64,000 bases of DNA from Chryseobacterium turcicum (GTDB lineage: Bacteria; Bacteroidota; Bacteroidia; Flavobacteriales; Weeksellaceae): NCBI RefSeq assembly GCF_021010565.1, contig NZ_JAJNAY010000001.1, forward strand, positions 310,001-374,000, read 5' to 3'. Shown in pieces: positions 28,188 to 37,522 of the stretch (position 1 is its first letter; each line of letters opens with the position of its first letter). A model generated the notes under the pieces. It saw only the letters and a program-made list of their open reading frames with translations. It did no database searches and was not told the DNA's origin. A program made the translations under genes and the position numbers.

Positions 28188-28225
28188 TTGACAAATTAAA
28201 AGTTGAAAACGGAAATTTATAACAT

Positions 28226-29428
28226 TTATTTTAAAAATTGAGCTTCAATACAATCGAGAATATCTTTAGCGACATTTTCTTTTGATTTTAAATCAAATTC
28301 CATTTTTTCTGTTGGTGTGAAAATCTTTATTTTGTTGGTGTCGTTTTTAAATCCAGCCCCTTCATCACGGAGTGAATTTAGAACAATCATATCCAGATTT
28401 TTCTTGGCGAGTTTTCCTTTAGCATTTTCTTCCTCATTTTGAGTTTCCAAAGCAAATCCTACCAAAAACTGATGCGATTTTTTCTCACCCATTGTTTTCA
28501 GAATATCTGGGTTTTTGATTAATTCAATCGTAAAAGTATCTTCATTTTTTTTAATTTTTTCTGAAGCTATTACTTTCGGCGCATAATCTGCAACTGCAGC
28601 ACTCGCAATCCCAATATCGATGGTTTCGTAATATTCAAAAACTTTATCGAGCATCTCTTTTGCTGACGTAACGCGGTGTAAATCTATATTTTCATGTTTC
28701 TGTTTCAAAGAGCTAGGTCCTGAAATAAGAATCACTTTTGCACCTCTTTTTGCTGCTTCTTCGGCTAATGAAAAGCCCATTTTTCCTGAAGAATGGTTTC
28801 CTATAAAACGAACAGGGTCAATGGCTTCATACGTCGGTCCAGCTGTGATTAGTACTGTTTTTCCTTGTAGACATTTTTTTTTGTCAGAATTAAAGAACTC
28901 CTCTAATGTTGTTACGATGGTTTCGGGCTCTGCCATTCTTCCCTGGCCGACTAATCCACTTGCCAATTCTCCACTTTCGGCGGGAATTACAGTGTGGCCA
29001 AATTCTTCAGCAAGCTTAAGGTTATTTTTGGTTGAAGGATGTTGATACATGTCTAAATCCATTGCTGGAGCAATAAATACCGGGCATTTTGCCGACAGGT
29101 ATGTTGCAATCAAGAGATTGTCACAAATCCCGTGAATCATTTTTGCTAAAGTATTGGCTGTACAAGGTGCTACAATCATTACATCTGCCCAAAGTCCCAT
29201 TTCAACATGGCTGTTCCAGGTTCCATTATCACCGTAAAAATCACTGTAGACAGGTTTTTTGGAAAGGGTAGAAAGGCTTAGTTTGGTTACAAAATGTTCT
29301 GCATCAGGAGACATAATTACCTGAATTTCGGCTCCTTTTTTCACTAAATCTCGGATGAGGAAATGAATTTTATAAGCTGCTATTCCGCCAGAAACGGCAA
29401 TCAGAATCTTTTTCCCTGAAATACTCAT
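28226..29428 (-). CDS. coaBC: Bifunctional phosphopantothenoylcysteine decarboxylase/synthase
   Basis: The enzyme makes 4'-phosphopantetheine for coenzyme A. The N-terminal half is the FMN-dependent decarboxylase: ISGGIAAYK-like start, the active His in SHVEMGLW, APCTANTLAKM and PAMDLDMYQHP. The C-terminal half is the ligase: TAGPTYEAIDPVRFIGNHSSGKMG, SAAVADYAPK and VGFALETQNEE. At 400 residues it has the usual length. Confidence 0.96.
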   Translation of the reverse strand: MSISGKKILIAVSGGIAAYKIHFLIRDLVKKGAEIQVIMSPDAEHFVTKLSLSTLSKKPVYSDFYGDNGTWNSHVEMGLWADVMIVAPCTANTLAKMIHGICDNLLIATYLSAKCPVFIAPAMDLDMYQHPSTKNNLKLAEEFGHTVIPAESGELASGLVGQGRMAEPETIVTTLEEFFNSDKKKCLQGKTVLITAGPTYEAIDPVRFIGNHSSGKMGFSLAEEAAKRGAKVILISGPSSLKQKHENIDLHRVTSAKEMLDKVFEYYETIDIGIASAAVADYAPKVIASEKIKKNEDTFTIELIKNPDILKTMGEKKSHQFLVGFALETQNEEENAKGKLAKKNLDMIVLNSLRDEGAGFKNDTNKIKIFTPTEKMEFDLKSKENVAKDILDCIEAQFLK

Positions 29429-29544
29429 GTAGATTTTTTTAAAGGACTAATTTACTGATTTTTTCAAGAATGTCTTTATCTTAATGGTCTGCATTTTATC
29501 TGCCATTAAGAATTTAAGCAGAAACGATATATACAAACAACAAA

Positions 29545-29574
29545 AATCATAGAAGAAACGAATCTTCTATGATT
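29545..29574 (-). terminator. Terminator after rpoZ
   Basis: AATCATAGAAGA pairs perfectly with TCTTCTATGATT across a 6-base loop. On the minus strand it is followed by TTTTTG, between the rpoZ stop and the coaBC start. Confidence 0.8.
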
Positions 29575-29599
29575 TTATATTTTATAAGAATGAAATTTA

Positions 29600-29923
29600 T
29601 TATTTTCTTTCTTCAGTCTTTCTGAAATAAATATCACCGTCTAACCATTCTTGGATAGCGATAGATGTTGGCTTTGGAAGCTTCTCGTAATGTTTTGAAA
29701 TTTCGATTTGTTCTCTGTTTTCGAAAACTTCTTCCAAAGTAGAGTTGTGAACAGCAAATTCGTCTAATTTATTGTGTAATTCAGTACGGATTTCTGCATT
29801 GATTTGTTCTGCTCTTTTCCCCATGATCACAATAGCTTCATAGATTGAACCTACTTTATCTTCAATCTTATCTTTATCGTAAGTAATAGTATTTACTTCT
29901 GCTTTTGTATCTTTTACGCTCAT
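29600..29923 (-). CDS. rpoZ: RNA polymerase omega subunit (Bacteroidota form)
   Basis: The 107-residue protein matches the omega family of this phylum: VGSIYEAIVIMGKRAEQIN contains the conserved Y-E-A-I-x-x-M-x-x-R-A-x-Q-I core. Omega helps assemble and stabilise RNA polymerase. The position between bamD and coaBC is the conserved order. A TAAATTTG -7 box lies on the minus strand at 29954-29961, overlapping the region just before the bamD stop, so it may have its own promoter. Confidence 0.9.
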   Translation of the reverse strand: MSVKDTKAEVNTITYDKDKIEDKVGSIYEAIVIMGKRAEQINAEIRTELHNKLDEFAVHNSTLEEVFENREQIEISKHYEKLPKPTSIAIQEWLDGDIYFRKTEERK

Positions 29924-29965
29924 TTTGAGAAAATTATTTTAATTATAAGATGGCAAATTTACGAA

Positions 29966-30961
29966 TTATCTTTGGATTTTGAAAGTCGCCGCAGGAGGAG
30001 GTGTGTGTAACGCCGCACTGTCTCTCTGAATCTGCATTGCTTTCTTCTCGTTAGCGATTTGTTCTTTAAATTGCTGCTCTATTTTACTCTGTTCTGCAAG
30101 CTTAGCGGCAATTTTTTTCTGCTTTGCCGTAAGTATTGCCATTTTTTCTTCCATTTGTTTCTTAGCGACAACAAAATCTTTTTTCTCTTTTTCGAGTTTT
30201 TGTCTTAAATCTAAAGCCGTTTTAGAATATTCTGTATCTGGAAGTTCTTTTTCGACCTGTTTGGTAAAAGCCAATGCACTTTCGATACGCTCGCCTTTTA
30301 GTTCATAATTTGAACCTACAGCTAAATTATAACGTGCTTTCATCATGTAATCGTAGATTTTCGGACGAAGCTTTGTACTTGGGAAATCATCCAAAACATT
30401 TTCAAAAGTAGTTACAGTTGCTTTGTAATCTCCCATTTTGAAATATTGCTTAGCATTTTCGAAAGCCTTGAATTCTAATTTATAAGAAAGCTCATCAATC
30501 ATTGTGTTGATGTTTTTTGATCTTTCAGAATTAGGATACGCGTTCAAAAATTCCTGAAGCTCATTAATTGCCAATTCTGTACTCGTTTGATCTAAGTTAT
30601 AATCCATAGATCCATTGTAGTAACATAATGCAGACATATAAGCCGCCTCTTCTTTTCTGTTATCCTGAGGGAAACTTACCGAGAAGTTTTTAAACTGATT
30701 TCCTGCCAGTCTATAGTTTTTATCATAATAATTGGCATATGCAGAATTGAAAACCACATTGGGCGCATCATCTGTACCTGCTACCAAATTTGGAAGTCTG
30801 TCATAAAGTGCCAATGCGTTTTTCCATTTCTTTTTAGCAAAATTTTCGTTTGCAGCTTTAAGAATAAAGTTTTTGTCTGCACTTCTCAGCGCTTTTTCCT
30901 GCTGACTTTTGCATGATGCTAAAACAGCAATAGCGAAAATACCTAAAATATACTTTTTCAT
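29966..30961 (-). CDS. bamD: Outer membrane assembly lipoprotein BamD
   Basis: The protein is 331 residues from the ATG at 30961, chosen because it gives a lipoprotein signal (GIFAIAVLASC, Cys17). Five TPR-like units follow (WKNALALYDRLP, YRLAGNQFKNFSVSFPQ, AINELQEFLNAYPNSERS, YKATVTTFENVLDDFPSTKLR). BamD works with BamA to insert outer-membrane barrels. The C-terminal 70 residues are a coiled coil rich in Lys, Glu and Gln, longer than in the E. coli protein, ending HTPPPAATFKIQR. Confidence 0.9.
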   Translation of the reverse strand: MKKYILGIFAIAVLASCKSQQEKALRSADKNFILKAANENFAKKKWKNALALYDRLPNLVAGTDDAPNVVFNSAYANYYDKNYRLAGNQFKNFSVSFPQDNRKEEAAYMSALCYYNGSMDYNLDQTSTELAINELQEFLNAYPNSERSKNINTMIDELSYKLEFKAFENAKQYFKMGDYKATVTTFENVLDDFPSTKLRPKIYDYMMKARYNLAVGSNYELKGERIESALAFTKQVEKELPDTEYSKTALDLRQKLEKEKKDFVVAKKQMEEKMAILTAKQKKIAAKLAEQSKIEQQFKEQIANEKKAMQIQRDSAALHTPPPAATFKIQR

Positions 30962-31058
30962 ATAAAATGTAACAGTTTTCGGGTTTACCGACCTATTAAT
31001 TTGCAAAAATATAACTTTTTTGCTAAAAGATTTTTTTTTATGATTATTTAACGTAAAA

Positions 31059-31688
31059 TTAGTCTGCTGAGTAGCCCAAAACAGCAAAAGTATTCATTAA
31101 AAGATTCATTCTTACCTTTTTTTCAGCTTCTTTGGTGTATGATTCATCATCTTTGTGAGGTACATACAGTTCATAGAAATTCTTATTTCTGATGACAAAT
31201 AAAGTAGAACCAATAATGGTTGTAAGAATATCCTCAGGTTTTGGTGTAAAGGTGAAAACTCCCGAAGTAACTCCTTTTTTGATGACTTCATCAAGTTTTT
31301 TTACAAAAAGCTGATAAAAATCTAGAAGTTCATCCTTAAGATTTTCTGTGTGTCGAAGTTCCTGTGTAACAAAACCATGGAAATAATTGTATCTGAAAAG
31401 TTGGCTTACGATATATTTTATCATTTCTTTCATCTGCATTTCTGGTCTGCCGTCTTTTATGGTATCAGCAAATTCTGAAAAATTTTCTCTTGTTTTTAGT
31501 ACCCGATATTGATAAAGATAAGACATCATTTTTTCTTTAGAACCAAAATAATAAGAAATCATAGCCACATTGATGTTAGCCTTGGTGCAAATATCTCGTA
31601 CAGATGTTCCCTCATATCCCTTCTTAGCGATAAGTTCTTCGGCAATATCAAGAATATGAATCTGTTTCTCAGAAAACTTTTTTCCCAT
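31059..31688 (-). CDS. TetR family transcriptional regulator
   Basis: The 209-residue protein starts at the ATG at 31688. The DNA-binding domain is GYEGTSVRDICTKANINVAMISYYFGSKEKM (shown here by its key parts TSVRDIC and ISYYFGSKE), the classic TetR helix-turn-helix. The ligand domain is not recognisable as any named type. It is divergent from tatD and lies upstream of bamD in the same direction. Its target could be its own promoter; the effector is unknown. Confidence 0.9.
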   Translation of the reverse strand: MGKKFSEKQIHILDIAEELIAKKGYEGTSVRDICTKANINVAMISYYFGSKEKMMSYLYQYRVLKTRENFSEFADTIKDGRPEMQMKEMIKYIVSQLFRYNYFHGFVTQELRHTENLKDELLDFYQLFVKKLDEVIKKGVTSGVFTFTPKPEDILTTIIGSTLFVIRNKNFYELYVPHKDDESYTKEAEKKVRMNLLMNTFAVLGYSAD

Positions 31689-31782
31689 AATCACGTTTTC
31701 AGTAAAGTTAAGACTTTTTAACATATCAGTAAACAGTTGTTTAAGAATTTTAATTCTTGCCTTAATTGTAGTATTTTTGAAT

Positions 31783-32409
31783 ATGGATTTTTTTGATTTT
31801 CATCATCATAAAAAAAATATAAGCCACGGAATTTACAATCTAGAATACGATGAAGCTTTACCGGAATTTCTTTATTCCATAGGAATTCATCCTCAAGATA
31901 TTCAGTTGGAGAATATTGACAATCAATTTAATTGGTTGAATTCTAATATTGTTGAAAACTGTTTTGCAATTGGTGAATGTGGTCTTGATGGTTTGATTTC
32001 TATCGAACCAAAAATACAGGAACAGGTTTTTAAAAAGCAAATTGAAATTTCTAATGAGTTTAAAAAGCCTTTGATTATTCATTGTGTAAGAAAATTTTAT
32101 GAAGTAATTTCTTTCAAGAAAATGGCAAATCAACCGATGATTATTCACGGATTTAACAAAAAACAGAGCATTGCTGATGATTTGCTTAAAAATAAATTTT
32201 ATTTGAGTTTTGGAAAAGCTGTTTTGTATAATCTATCTTTGCAGAATGTTTTAAAGACAACTCCTTTAGAAAAAATATTTCTGGAAACTGATAATGAGGA
32301 TTTTAATATTCAAGAGTTATATCTAAAAGTTTCAGAATTGAAAGGGATTTCTTTAGAAAAACTTAATGTACAGATTTTAGAAAATTTAGAAACGATTCAG
32401 CATGGATAA
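31783..32409 (+). CDS. TatD family metal-dependent hydrolase
   Basis: The 208-residue protein starts at the ATG at 31783. Metal ligands of the TatD family can be seen: FHHH at the start, E in AIGECGLDG, H in PLIIHCVR, H in MIIHGFNK, and D in LETDNEDF. TatD proteins are 3' exonucleases or peptidase-like hydrolases. At about 208 residues it is shorter than E. coli TatD (260), as is common in flavobacteria. It overlaps tcdA by 8 bases. Confidence 0.85.
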   Translation: MDFFDFHHHKKNISHGIYNLEYDEALPEFLYSIGIHPQDIQLENIDNQFNWLNSNIVENCFAIGECGLDGLISIEPKIQEQVFKKQIEISNEFKKPLIIHCVRKFYEVISFKKMANQPMIIHGFNKKQSIADDLLKNKFYLSFGKAVLYNLSLQNVLKTTPLEKIFLETDNEDFNIQELYLKVSELKGISLEKLNVQILENLETIQHG

Positions 32410-33127
32410 AGTTTGGCTTGAAAGAACAGAATTACTGATAAAAGAAGAAGGTGTTGAAAAATTAAACAAAGCAGCTGTTTTGGTTGTGGGTTTGGGTGGA
32501 GTAGGTTCTTTTGCCGCTGAGTTTTTAGCCAGATCCGGTGTCGGGAAAATGACAATTGTAGATGGTGATACTGTAGATATTACGAATATTAACAGGCAGC
32601 TTCCTGCTCTGCATTCTACTGTAGGAAAACATAAAGTAGATGTTGTTGCAGAAAGATTGATGGATATCAATCCGAATCTTGAGTTGATAAAAGTGAATGA
32701 ATTTTTAAATCCTGAAAGAATGGCAGAAATTCTAGATGGTGGAAATTTCGATTATATATTAGATTGTATTGATAGCGTTAGCCCGAAAGTATCATTAATT
32801 ATTGCGGCAAGACGCAGAAAAATAAAAATTGTAAGCTCGATGGGAGCCGGCGGAAAATCTGATCCTTCTAAAGTTATCGTTCGAGATATTCACAAAACTC
32901 AGCATTGTCATCTTGCAAGAGAAGTCAGAAAAAGACTTAAAAAAGAAAAAATTGATAAAGGAATACGTTGTGTGTTTTCAGATGAAATTCAGGATGAAGA
33001 TAGCTTGAAAATGACCGATGGAACCAATTATAAAAGATCTTTTTATGGAACCATCAGTTTTCTTCCTGCAATTTTTGGACTGTACGCTGCTGCAGAAGTT
33101 ATCAACCACTTACTGAAGAAAGATTAA
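32402..33127 (+). CDS. tcdA: tRNA threonylcarbamoyladenosine dehydratase TcdA
   Basis: This ThiF/E1-like enzyme closes the ring of t6A at position 37 of ANN-reading tRNAs to give ct6A, using ATP. The nucleotide site is VVGLGGVGSFAAEFLARSG, followed by DGDTVDITNINRQL, typical of the family, and ILDCIDSVSPK. The length of 241 residues is normal. It is coupled on both sides: it overlaps tatD, and its TAA stop shares a base with the rnpA start (TAATG). Confidence 0.92.
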   Translation: MDKVWLERTELLIKEEGVEKLNKAAVLVVGLGGVGSFAAEFLARSGVGKMTIVDGDTVDITNINRQLPALHSTVGKHKVDVVAERLMDINPNLELIKVNEFLNPERMAEILDGGNFDYILDCIDSVSPKVSLIIAARRRKIKIVSSMGAGGKSDPSKVIVRDIHKTQHCHLAREVRKRLKKEKIDKGIRCVFSDEIQDEDSLKMTDGTNYKRSFYGTISFLPAIFGLYAAAEVINHLLKKD

Positions 33128-33504
33128 TGTCAGATTTTAAATATCCAAAACAAGAAAAGCTCAAAAAAGATACCGAGATTACTTTACTTTTTGCAAAAGG
33201 TAAATGGAGAAGTTGCGGAAATTTGCGAATTATCATTCTTAAAAACCATCAGGATTTACAAAATGAAAATGTAAAACTAGGAGTTTCGGTTTCTAAAAGA
33301 TATTTTAAAAAAGCGGTGCACAGAAATCGTATAAAAAGACTTTTGAGAGAATGCTACCGTTTAAATAAAGACCTTTTTAAAGCAAGTTTTGGTGAAAAAA
33401 CTATCGCTATGATGTTTTGGGTTTCGAATGAGCTTCCTGAAAAATTTCAGGTGGTAGAGGCAGAATTTATCAAGCTTTGTGAAGCTCAGAAAAAACAGCA
33501 ATAA
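33127..33504 (+). CDS. rnpA: Ribonuclease P protein component
   Basis: The 125-residue basic protein helps the RNase P RNA trim the 5' ends of tRNAs. The signature is in KLGVSVSKRYFKKAVHRNR-like text, with RNRIKRLLRE the hallmark. In most bacteria rnpA sits by rpmH near the origin; here it follows tcdA, forming a small tRNA-processing unit. The start shares one base with the tcdA stop. Confidence 0.95.
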   Translation: MSDFKYPKQEKLKKDTEITLLFAKGKWRSCGNLRIIILKNHQDLQNENVKLGVSVSKRYFKKAVHRNRIKRLLRECYRLNKDLFKASFGEKTIAMMFWVSNELPEKFQVVEAEFIKLCEAQKKQQ

Positions 33505-33638
33505 GATTTGCAATTAATCATTTTATTGTTACTATGAATATTGCGATTCTTTGGAGTGCAATTTTTTTTGTTTGAATAAACTGTAATTAGTTATCGATGT
33601 GCGTATTTTTTGTAGCTTTAAACAAACAATTGATGACC

Positions 33639-34250
33639 ATGCTAGACCAAATTCCTTATCTTCCCTATGTTCTGAGTGCATTTATCGGAATCGGACTTGC
33701 TGCGGCAACCGGTTTTAGAGTATTTTTACCAATGTTTGCGGTGAGTTTAGCTTCTTATTTTCAATGGATTCCCATGAATGAAAGTTTTGAATGGCTTTCC
33801 GGTCTTCCGGCGTTAATTACCACAGGAATTGCCACTTTAGCAGAAATTTTAGCCTATTATATTCCAATTGTTGACCATTTACTCGATACCGTTTCTGTTC
33901 CGATGGCAACGATTGCAGGTTCTGTACTTTTTGCGAGTCAGTTTGCTGATTTAGGAACGTTTCCACAATGGGGATTGGCTTTGATCGCAGGAGGTGGAAC
34001 TGCAGCAACAATCAGTTCGGGGTTTGCAGGAATTCGAGCTGCTTCTACTGCAACAACCGGAGGTTTGGGAAATCCTGTTGTAGGAACTACCGAAACAGCA
34101 GGTGCCGGGATTATGACTGTTTTGGCAATGGTTGCTCCGGTAATAGCAGCTTTTCTGGCAATTTTGATTGTAATTGCTGTGGTGATTTTAGCTAGAAAGG
34201 CTTTGAAGAAATTACGAAAACGAAAGGAAGTCTCGAATAGTAAGGTTTAA
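33639..34250 (+). CDS. DUF4126 membrane protein
   Basis: The protein has about 203 residues from the ATG at 33639 (MLDQIPYLPYVLSA), the start most like the family; ATGs at 33597 and 33633 are also in frame. It has the DUF4126 pattern: GIGLAAATGFRVFLPMF, a helical pair, AGGGTAATISSGFAGIR and GNPVVGTTETAGA, and a last membrane helix (VIAAFLAILIVIAVVIL) before a basic tail. An inner-membrane protein of unknown function. Confidence 0.85.
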   Translation: MLDQIPYLPYVLSAFIGIGLAAATGFRVFLPMFAVSLASYFQWIPMNESFEWLSGLPALITTGIATLAEILAYYIPIVDHLLDTVSVPMATIAGSVLFASQFADLGTFPQWGLALIAGGGTAATISSGFAGIRAASTATTGGLGNPVVGTTETAGAGIMTVLAMVAPVIAAFLAILIVIAVVILARKALKKLRKRKEVSNSKV

Positions 34251-34511
34251 AAGTGATTAGATTTAAATGAAGATAGTTTATCTCGCTGATTTTGCTGATT
34301 GAGCAGATTTTTTTTTCTTTTTTATGTAAATCCGTTTTCACTAATATTCGATAATTTAACGCAAAGGCAAACAAAGAATATTAAAATTTGACTGTTTTAC
34401 AAACTAAAGGGCGTAAACTTAGCAAAGAAATACAAAAAGATATAGAATATGAGAAATTGCGGACAAGCATTTCTTTTTATCTTCTTAATCTGCGAGAAAT
34501 AAAACATCACA

Positions 34512-35261
34512 TTATTTAATTTCAAAACAATCTCTATCATTCAAAAACTGAAAATGATTTCTGAAATCTTTAAGCTCTTCTAAATTTAACTCTGCTGAAA
34601 CCAGATTTCCATTCTTCTGAGAAATTTCTTTGCCATCTGCAAAAAAACAATGGGAACTTTCCTTGTAAAAAAGATCATTTCCATCGGTTCCTATTCTGTT
34701 TAAACCGAATACATATGACAGATTCTCAATAGCTCTTGCTTTCAGTAAATGTTCCCAGGCTCCAACTCTTTTTTCCGGCCAGTTGGCAACATATAAAATA
34801 GCGTCATAGTCATCATTGTTTCTCGCAAAAACCGGAAATCTCAAATCATAGCAAACCTGCAACAGAAACCGAATTCCAAGATGTTCTACAATAGCTCTTT
34901 CTTTTCCCGGGGTATAGATTTTATCTTCACCTGAAAAGGAAAATAAATGCCGTTTATCATAAAATGTTACTTCAGAATTGGGTTTCACAAAATACATTCT
35001 ATTAAAAAACTGATTGTCAACTTTTATAGAAGCACTTCCCGAGAATGCTGCGTTTTTCTCTTTTGAAATTTTCTTTAAAAATGCTAAAGATTCTTCATTT
35101 TTATCTGAAACTTCAGCAGCATCCATGCAAAATCCTGTAGAAAACATTTCTGGGAGAAGAAATAAATCTGCTTCTTGATTTTGTAGTTGGTTTTCAATTA
35201 ATTGAAAGTTTTCGTTTTTGTTTTTCCAGATGATATCCTGATTTAAGCCTATAATTTTCAT
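34512..35261 (-). CDS. Nitrilase-family amidase (omega-amidase-like, YafV type)
   Basis: The 249-residue protein carries the carbon-nitrogen hydrolase triad: Glu in FLLPEMFSTGF, Lys in YDKRHLFSF and Cys in LLQVCYDLRFP. FSFSGEDKIYTPG and ANWPEKRVGAWEHLLKARAIE fit the YafV group, which hydrolyses alpha-keto-glutaramate-like amides made in methionine salvage and transamination. It is divergent from the barrel-protein gene. The 260-base gap before it (34251-34511) holds nothing recognisable. Confidence 0.88.
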   Translation of the reverse strand: MKIIGLNQDIIWKNKNENFQLIENQLQNQEADLFLLPEMFSTGFCMDAAEVSDKNEESLAFLKKISKEKNAAFSGSASIKVDNQFFNRMYFVKPNSEVTFYDKRHLFSFSGEDKIYTPGKERAIVEHLGIRFLLQVCYDLRFPVFARNNDDYDAILYVANWPEKRVGAWEHLLKARAIENLSYVFGLNRIGTDGNDLFYKESSHCFFADGKEISQKNGNLVSAELNLEELKDFRNHFQFLNDRDCFEIK

Positions 35262-35360
35262 ATTTCTATTTCAAAACTTGTATAAAATTACTGTTTTTAA
35301 ATGGTTTCGGTTTTATATTTGCTGCAAATTGTGATTAGTAATAATTTAAAATTAAAGTCT

Positions 35361-35798
35361 ATGAAGAAATTGGTTTTTATGTTGATGGTTTTTACCGGAG
35401 TGGCAGTCAGTGCACAAGCTTATACGGGAAAAGGCGACCAGAAAGTTAATTTAGGATTCAATGCATGGGGGTATGGTACTGGGATTTCCGCAACTTATGA
35501 TTATGGTTTAAACCAACTTATATCTGTCGGAGCTGGTGCAAATGCTTATTTTGATGGTTACAAAGACAACAATAAAGACAATAGGGTTTTTATATTTGGA
35601 AGGGTTAATTTCCATTTAAGGGAAGCTTTAGAACTGCCTGAAAAATTAGATATTTATCCTGGAGTTGATTTGGGAGTGCTCGGAAGAGACTTTGGCATTG
35701 GTGCTCACATTGGCGCTAGATATTTCTTTACAGAAAAAGTGGGTGTTTTCGCAGAGGTGGGAAATAACGGAAGTCTGGGAGTTTCTTTCAATTTTTAA
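35361..35798 (+). CDS. Small outer-membrane barrel-like protein
   Basis: The 145-residue protein starts at the ATG at 35361, which gives a signal peptide (MKKLVFMLMVFTGVAVSAQA). The rest alternates hydrophobic and polar residues in about eight strands and ends in SLGVSFNF, a typical outer-membrane barrel end. A TATATTTG -7 box lies at 35314-35321. No ligand or enzyme motif is seen; it probably belongs to the small beta-barrel proteins common in Chryseobacterium. Confidence 0.75.
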   Translation: MKKLVFMLMVFTGVAVSAQAYTGKGDQKVNLGFNAWGYGTGISATYDYGLNQLISVGAGANAYFDGYKDNNKDNRVFIFGRVNFHLREALELPEKLDIYPGVDLGVLGRDFGIGAHIGARYFFTEKVGVFAEVGNNGSLGVSFNF

Positions 35799-35823
35799 AA
35801 ATTAGCCATAATATATGACAAAG

Positions 35824-35847
35824 CTTCTCATTTAGAGGAGTTTTTTT
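35824..35847 (+). terminator. Terminator after the barrel-protein gene
   Basis: CTTCTC pairs with GAGGAG (one G-T pair) around ATTTA, followed by TTTTTTT. Confidence 0.65.
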
Positions 35848-35848
35848 G

Positions 35849-35879
35849 TTTGGCATCCTTTTGATAATTATTACCTTTG
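35849..35879 (+). promoter_or_regulatory. Promoter of rseP
   Basis: TTTG at 35849-35852 and TACCTTTG at 35872-35879 are 19 bases apart, matching the Bacteroidota consensus. The start codon follows 24 bases later. Confidence 0.65.
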
Positions 35880-35903
35880 CAAATTAAAATCTAAAAACAA
35901 TTA

Positions 35904-37250
35904 ATGGAATTAGCAATTAAGATCTTTCAATTTATATTAAGCATCTCTATCTTAGTAATTCTTCACGAGCTTGGGCATTTCTTACCCGCAAAATACTTTA
36001 AAACCAAAGTAGAAAAATTTTATCTTTTCTTCGACCCTTATTTTTCTATCGTAAAGAAAAAAATCGGTGAAACTGAATACGGAATTGGATGGCTTCCTTT
36101 TGGAGGTTATGTGAAAATTGCCGGAATGGTAGACGAAAGTATGGATACTGAGCAATTGAAGCAACCTGCACAACCGTGGGAATTCAGAGCTAAACCGGCT
36201 TGGCAGAGATTGATCATTATGATGGGTGGAGTTACCGTAAACTTCTTCTTGGCTTGGATTATTTACGGATGTCTTTCTTTCTTTAATGGAGAGACTTCTT
36301 TTGATACTGCTAAGGTCAATGCTCCGATGAATTATACGAGTGTTGCTAAAGGAATGGGTTTTCAGGATGGAGATAAAATCTTGAAGGTTGACGGAAAAAC
36401 TCAGAATAATCTTGATAAACTAGCCTTAGACGTTCTTTTGAGTGACGAAATTACTGTTTTGAGAAACGGAAAAGAAGTGACTTTCCCTACGAATGATGAT
36501 GGTAAAGCAATGGCTTTCAAAGATGAAAATCCTAGAGCATTTCTTACGCCAAGATTTCCTGCGGTAATTGATTCTATTTTTAATCCTAAAACGGCGCAAG
36601 CTGGTTTAAAGGTAGGTGACCAAGTGGTTGCTGTCGATGGAAAGAAAATTTCTTATTATGATGAATTTCAGGAGACAGTAAGAAACAACGCTGGAAAAGA
36701 CCTTAAAGTAGACGTAATGAGAGGTGATGCAATTCAGCCGCTTGTTTTATCGGTATCTAAAGAAGGAACTTTAGGTTTGGCTTCTTATAAGCAATTGACT
36801 AAATTCTATGAAACAAAACATTTTACTTTTATAGAATCTATCGGAAGAGGTTTCACAAGAAGCATTGAGAGTTTGACTTACCAAGTGAAACAGTTTAAAT
36901 TAATCTTCAACAAAAAAGTACAAGGATATAAAAAAGTTGGTGGGCCATTGGCAATCATCAAAAATATGCCTGTTGATAAAGCAAATGATGGAAGCGTATC
37001 TATCGACTGGACGGCTTTCTGGAGCTTTACGGCAATGTTCTCTGTTTGGTTAGCGTTCTTAAACTTAATTCCAATCCCGGGATTAGATGGTGGTCACGTT
37101 ATTTTTACGTTGTATGAAATGATTGTTGGTAAACCAGTTCCGCAGAAAGTTTTAGAAAATGCTCAAATGGTTGGGGTTATCTTCCTGTTAGGCTTAATGT
37201 TACTGATTTTTGGAGCAGACATATTTAAAATTATCACCAATAAATTTTAA
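35904..37250 (+). CDS. rseP: Site-2 protease RseP
   Basis: The 448-residue membrane zinc protease cleaves membrane-anchored anti-sigma factors. The metal site HELGHF is at about residues 21-26 in the first helix, and the second part of the site is NLIPIPGLDGGH near the C-terminus. Two PDZ-like regions lie between (GFQDGDKILKVDGK and GLKVGDQVVAVDGKK). The second-to-last membrane part is FWSFTAMFSVWLAFLN. It lies directly upstream of the tRNA-Asn used by the integrated element. Confidence 0.93.
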   Translation: MELAIKIFQFILSISILVILHELGHFLPAKYFKTKVEKFYLFFDPYFSIVKKKIGETEYGIGWLPFGGYVKIAGMVDESMDTEQLKQPAQPWEFRAKPAWQRLIIMMGGVTVNFFLAWIIYGCLSFFNGETSFDTAKVNAPMNYTSVAKGMGFQDGDKILKVDGKTQNNLDKLALDVLLSDEITVLRNGKEVTFPTNDDGKAMAFKDENPRAFLTPRFPAVIDSIFNPKTAQAGLKVGDQVVAVDGKKISYYDEFQETVRNNAGKDLKVDVMRGDAIQPLVLSVSKEGTLGLASYKQLTKFYETKHFTFIESIGRGFTRSIESLTYQVKQFKLIFNKKVQGYKKVGGPLAIIKNMPVDKANDGSVSIDWTAFWSFTAMFSVWLAFLNLIPIPGLDGGHVIFTLYEMIVGKPVPQKVLENAQMVGVIFLLGLMLLIFGADIFKIITNKF

Positions 37251-37276
37251 AATTTTTGAAAAAATAAATAAAAAAA

Positions 37277-37308
37277 CTTGCGTGGTTCAAATATCAATCC
37301 TATATTTG
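37277..37308 (+). promoter_or_regulatory. Promoter of the first tRNA-Asn
   Basis: A CTTG at 37277-37280 and a TATATTTG at 37301-37308 are 20 bases apart. A leader with AGAGGAACAT then precedes the tRNA, as it does at the second tRNA-Asn. Confidence 0.6.
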
Positions 37309-37330
37309 CACCACTCTAAAAGAGGAACAT

Positions 37331-37404
37331 TCCTCCTTAGCTCAGTTGGTTAGAGCATCTGACTGTTAATCAGAGGGTCCTTGGTTCGAGCCCAAGAGGA
37401 GGAG
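37331..37404 (+). tRNA. tRNA-Asn (GTT)
   Basis: A 74-base cloverleaf has acceptor arms TCCTCCT and AGGAGGA, with G as the discriminator. The anticodon loop reads CTGTTAATC, giving GTT, and the T arm has GGTTCGAGCC. It is intact, but from 37358 on it is shared with the att repeat at 55929, so its 3' part belongs to the integration site. A CCA end is not encoded. Confidence 0.96.
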
Positions 37405-37405
37405 C
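37358..37405 (+). repeat. attL: 48-bp direct repeat in the tRNA 3' part
   Basis: The stretch from the anticodon arm to one base after the tRNA is identical to 55929-55976. The two copies bound the element. The first base before the repeat differs (A here, T at the other copy), so this is the full match. The tRNA gene is kept intact at this end. Confidence 0.9.
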
Positions 37406-37414
37406 CTGATAATC

Positions 37415-37445
37415 AAACACTTATAGAAATATAGGTGTTTTTTTA
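37415..37445 (+). terminator. Terminator after tRNA-Asn, inside the element
   Basis: AAACACTTAT pairs with ATAGGTGTTT (one G-T pair) and is followed by TTTTTATTTT. It is different from the terminator behind the second tRNA-Asn, so it came with the element. Confidence 0.7.
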
Positions 37446-37522
37446 TTTTACTACTTACAACAAATTAACAACAAACATTACTGGATAATCTTAGATACAC
37501 AATTATTAAAATATAATTGAGC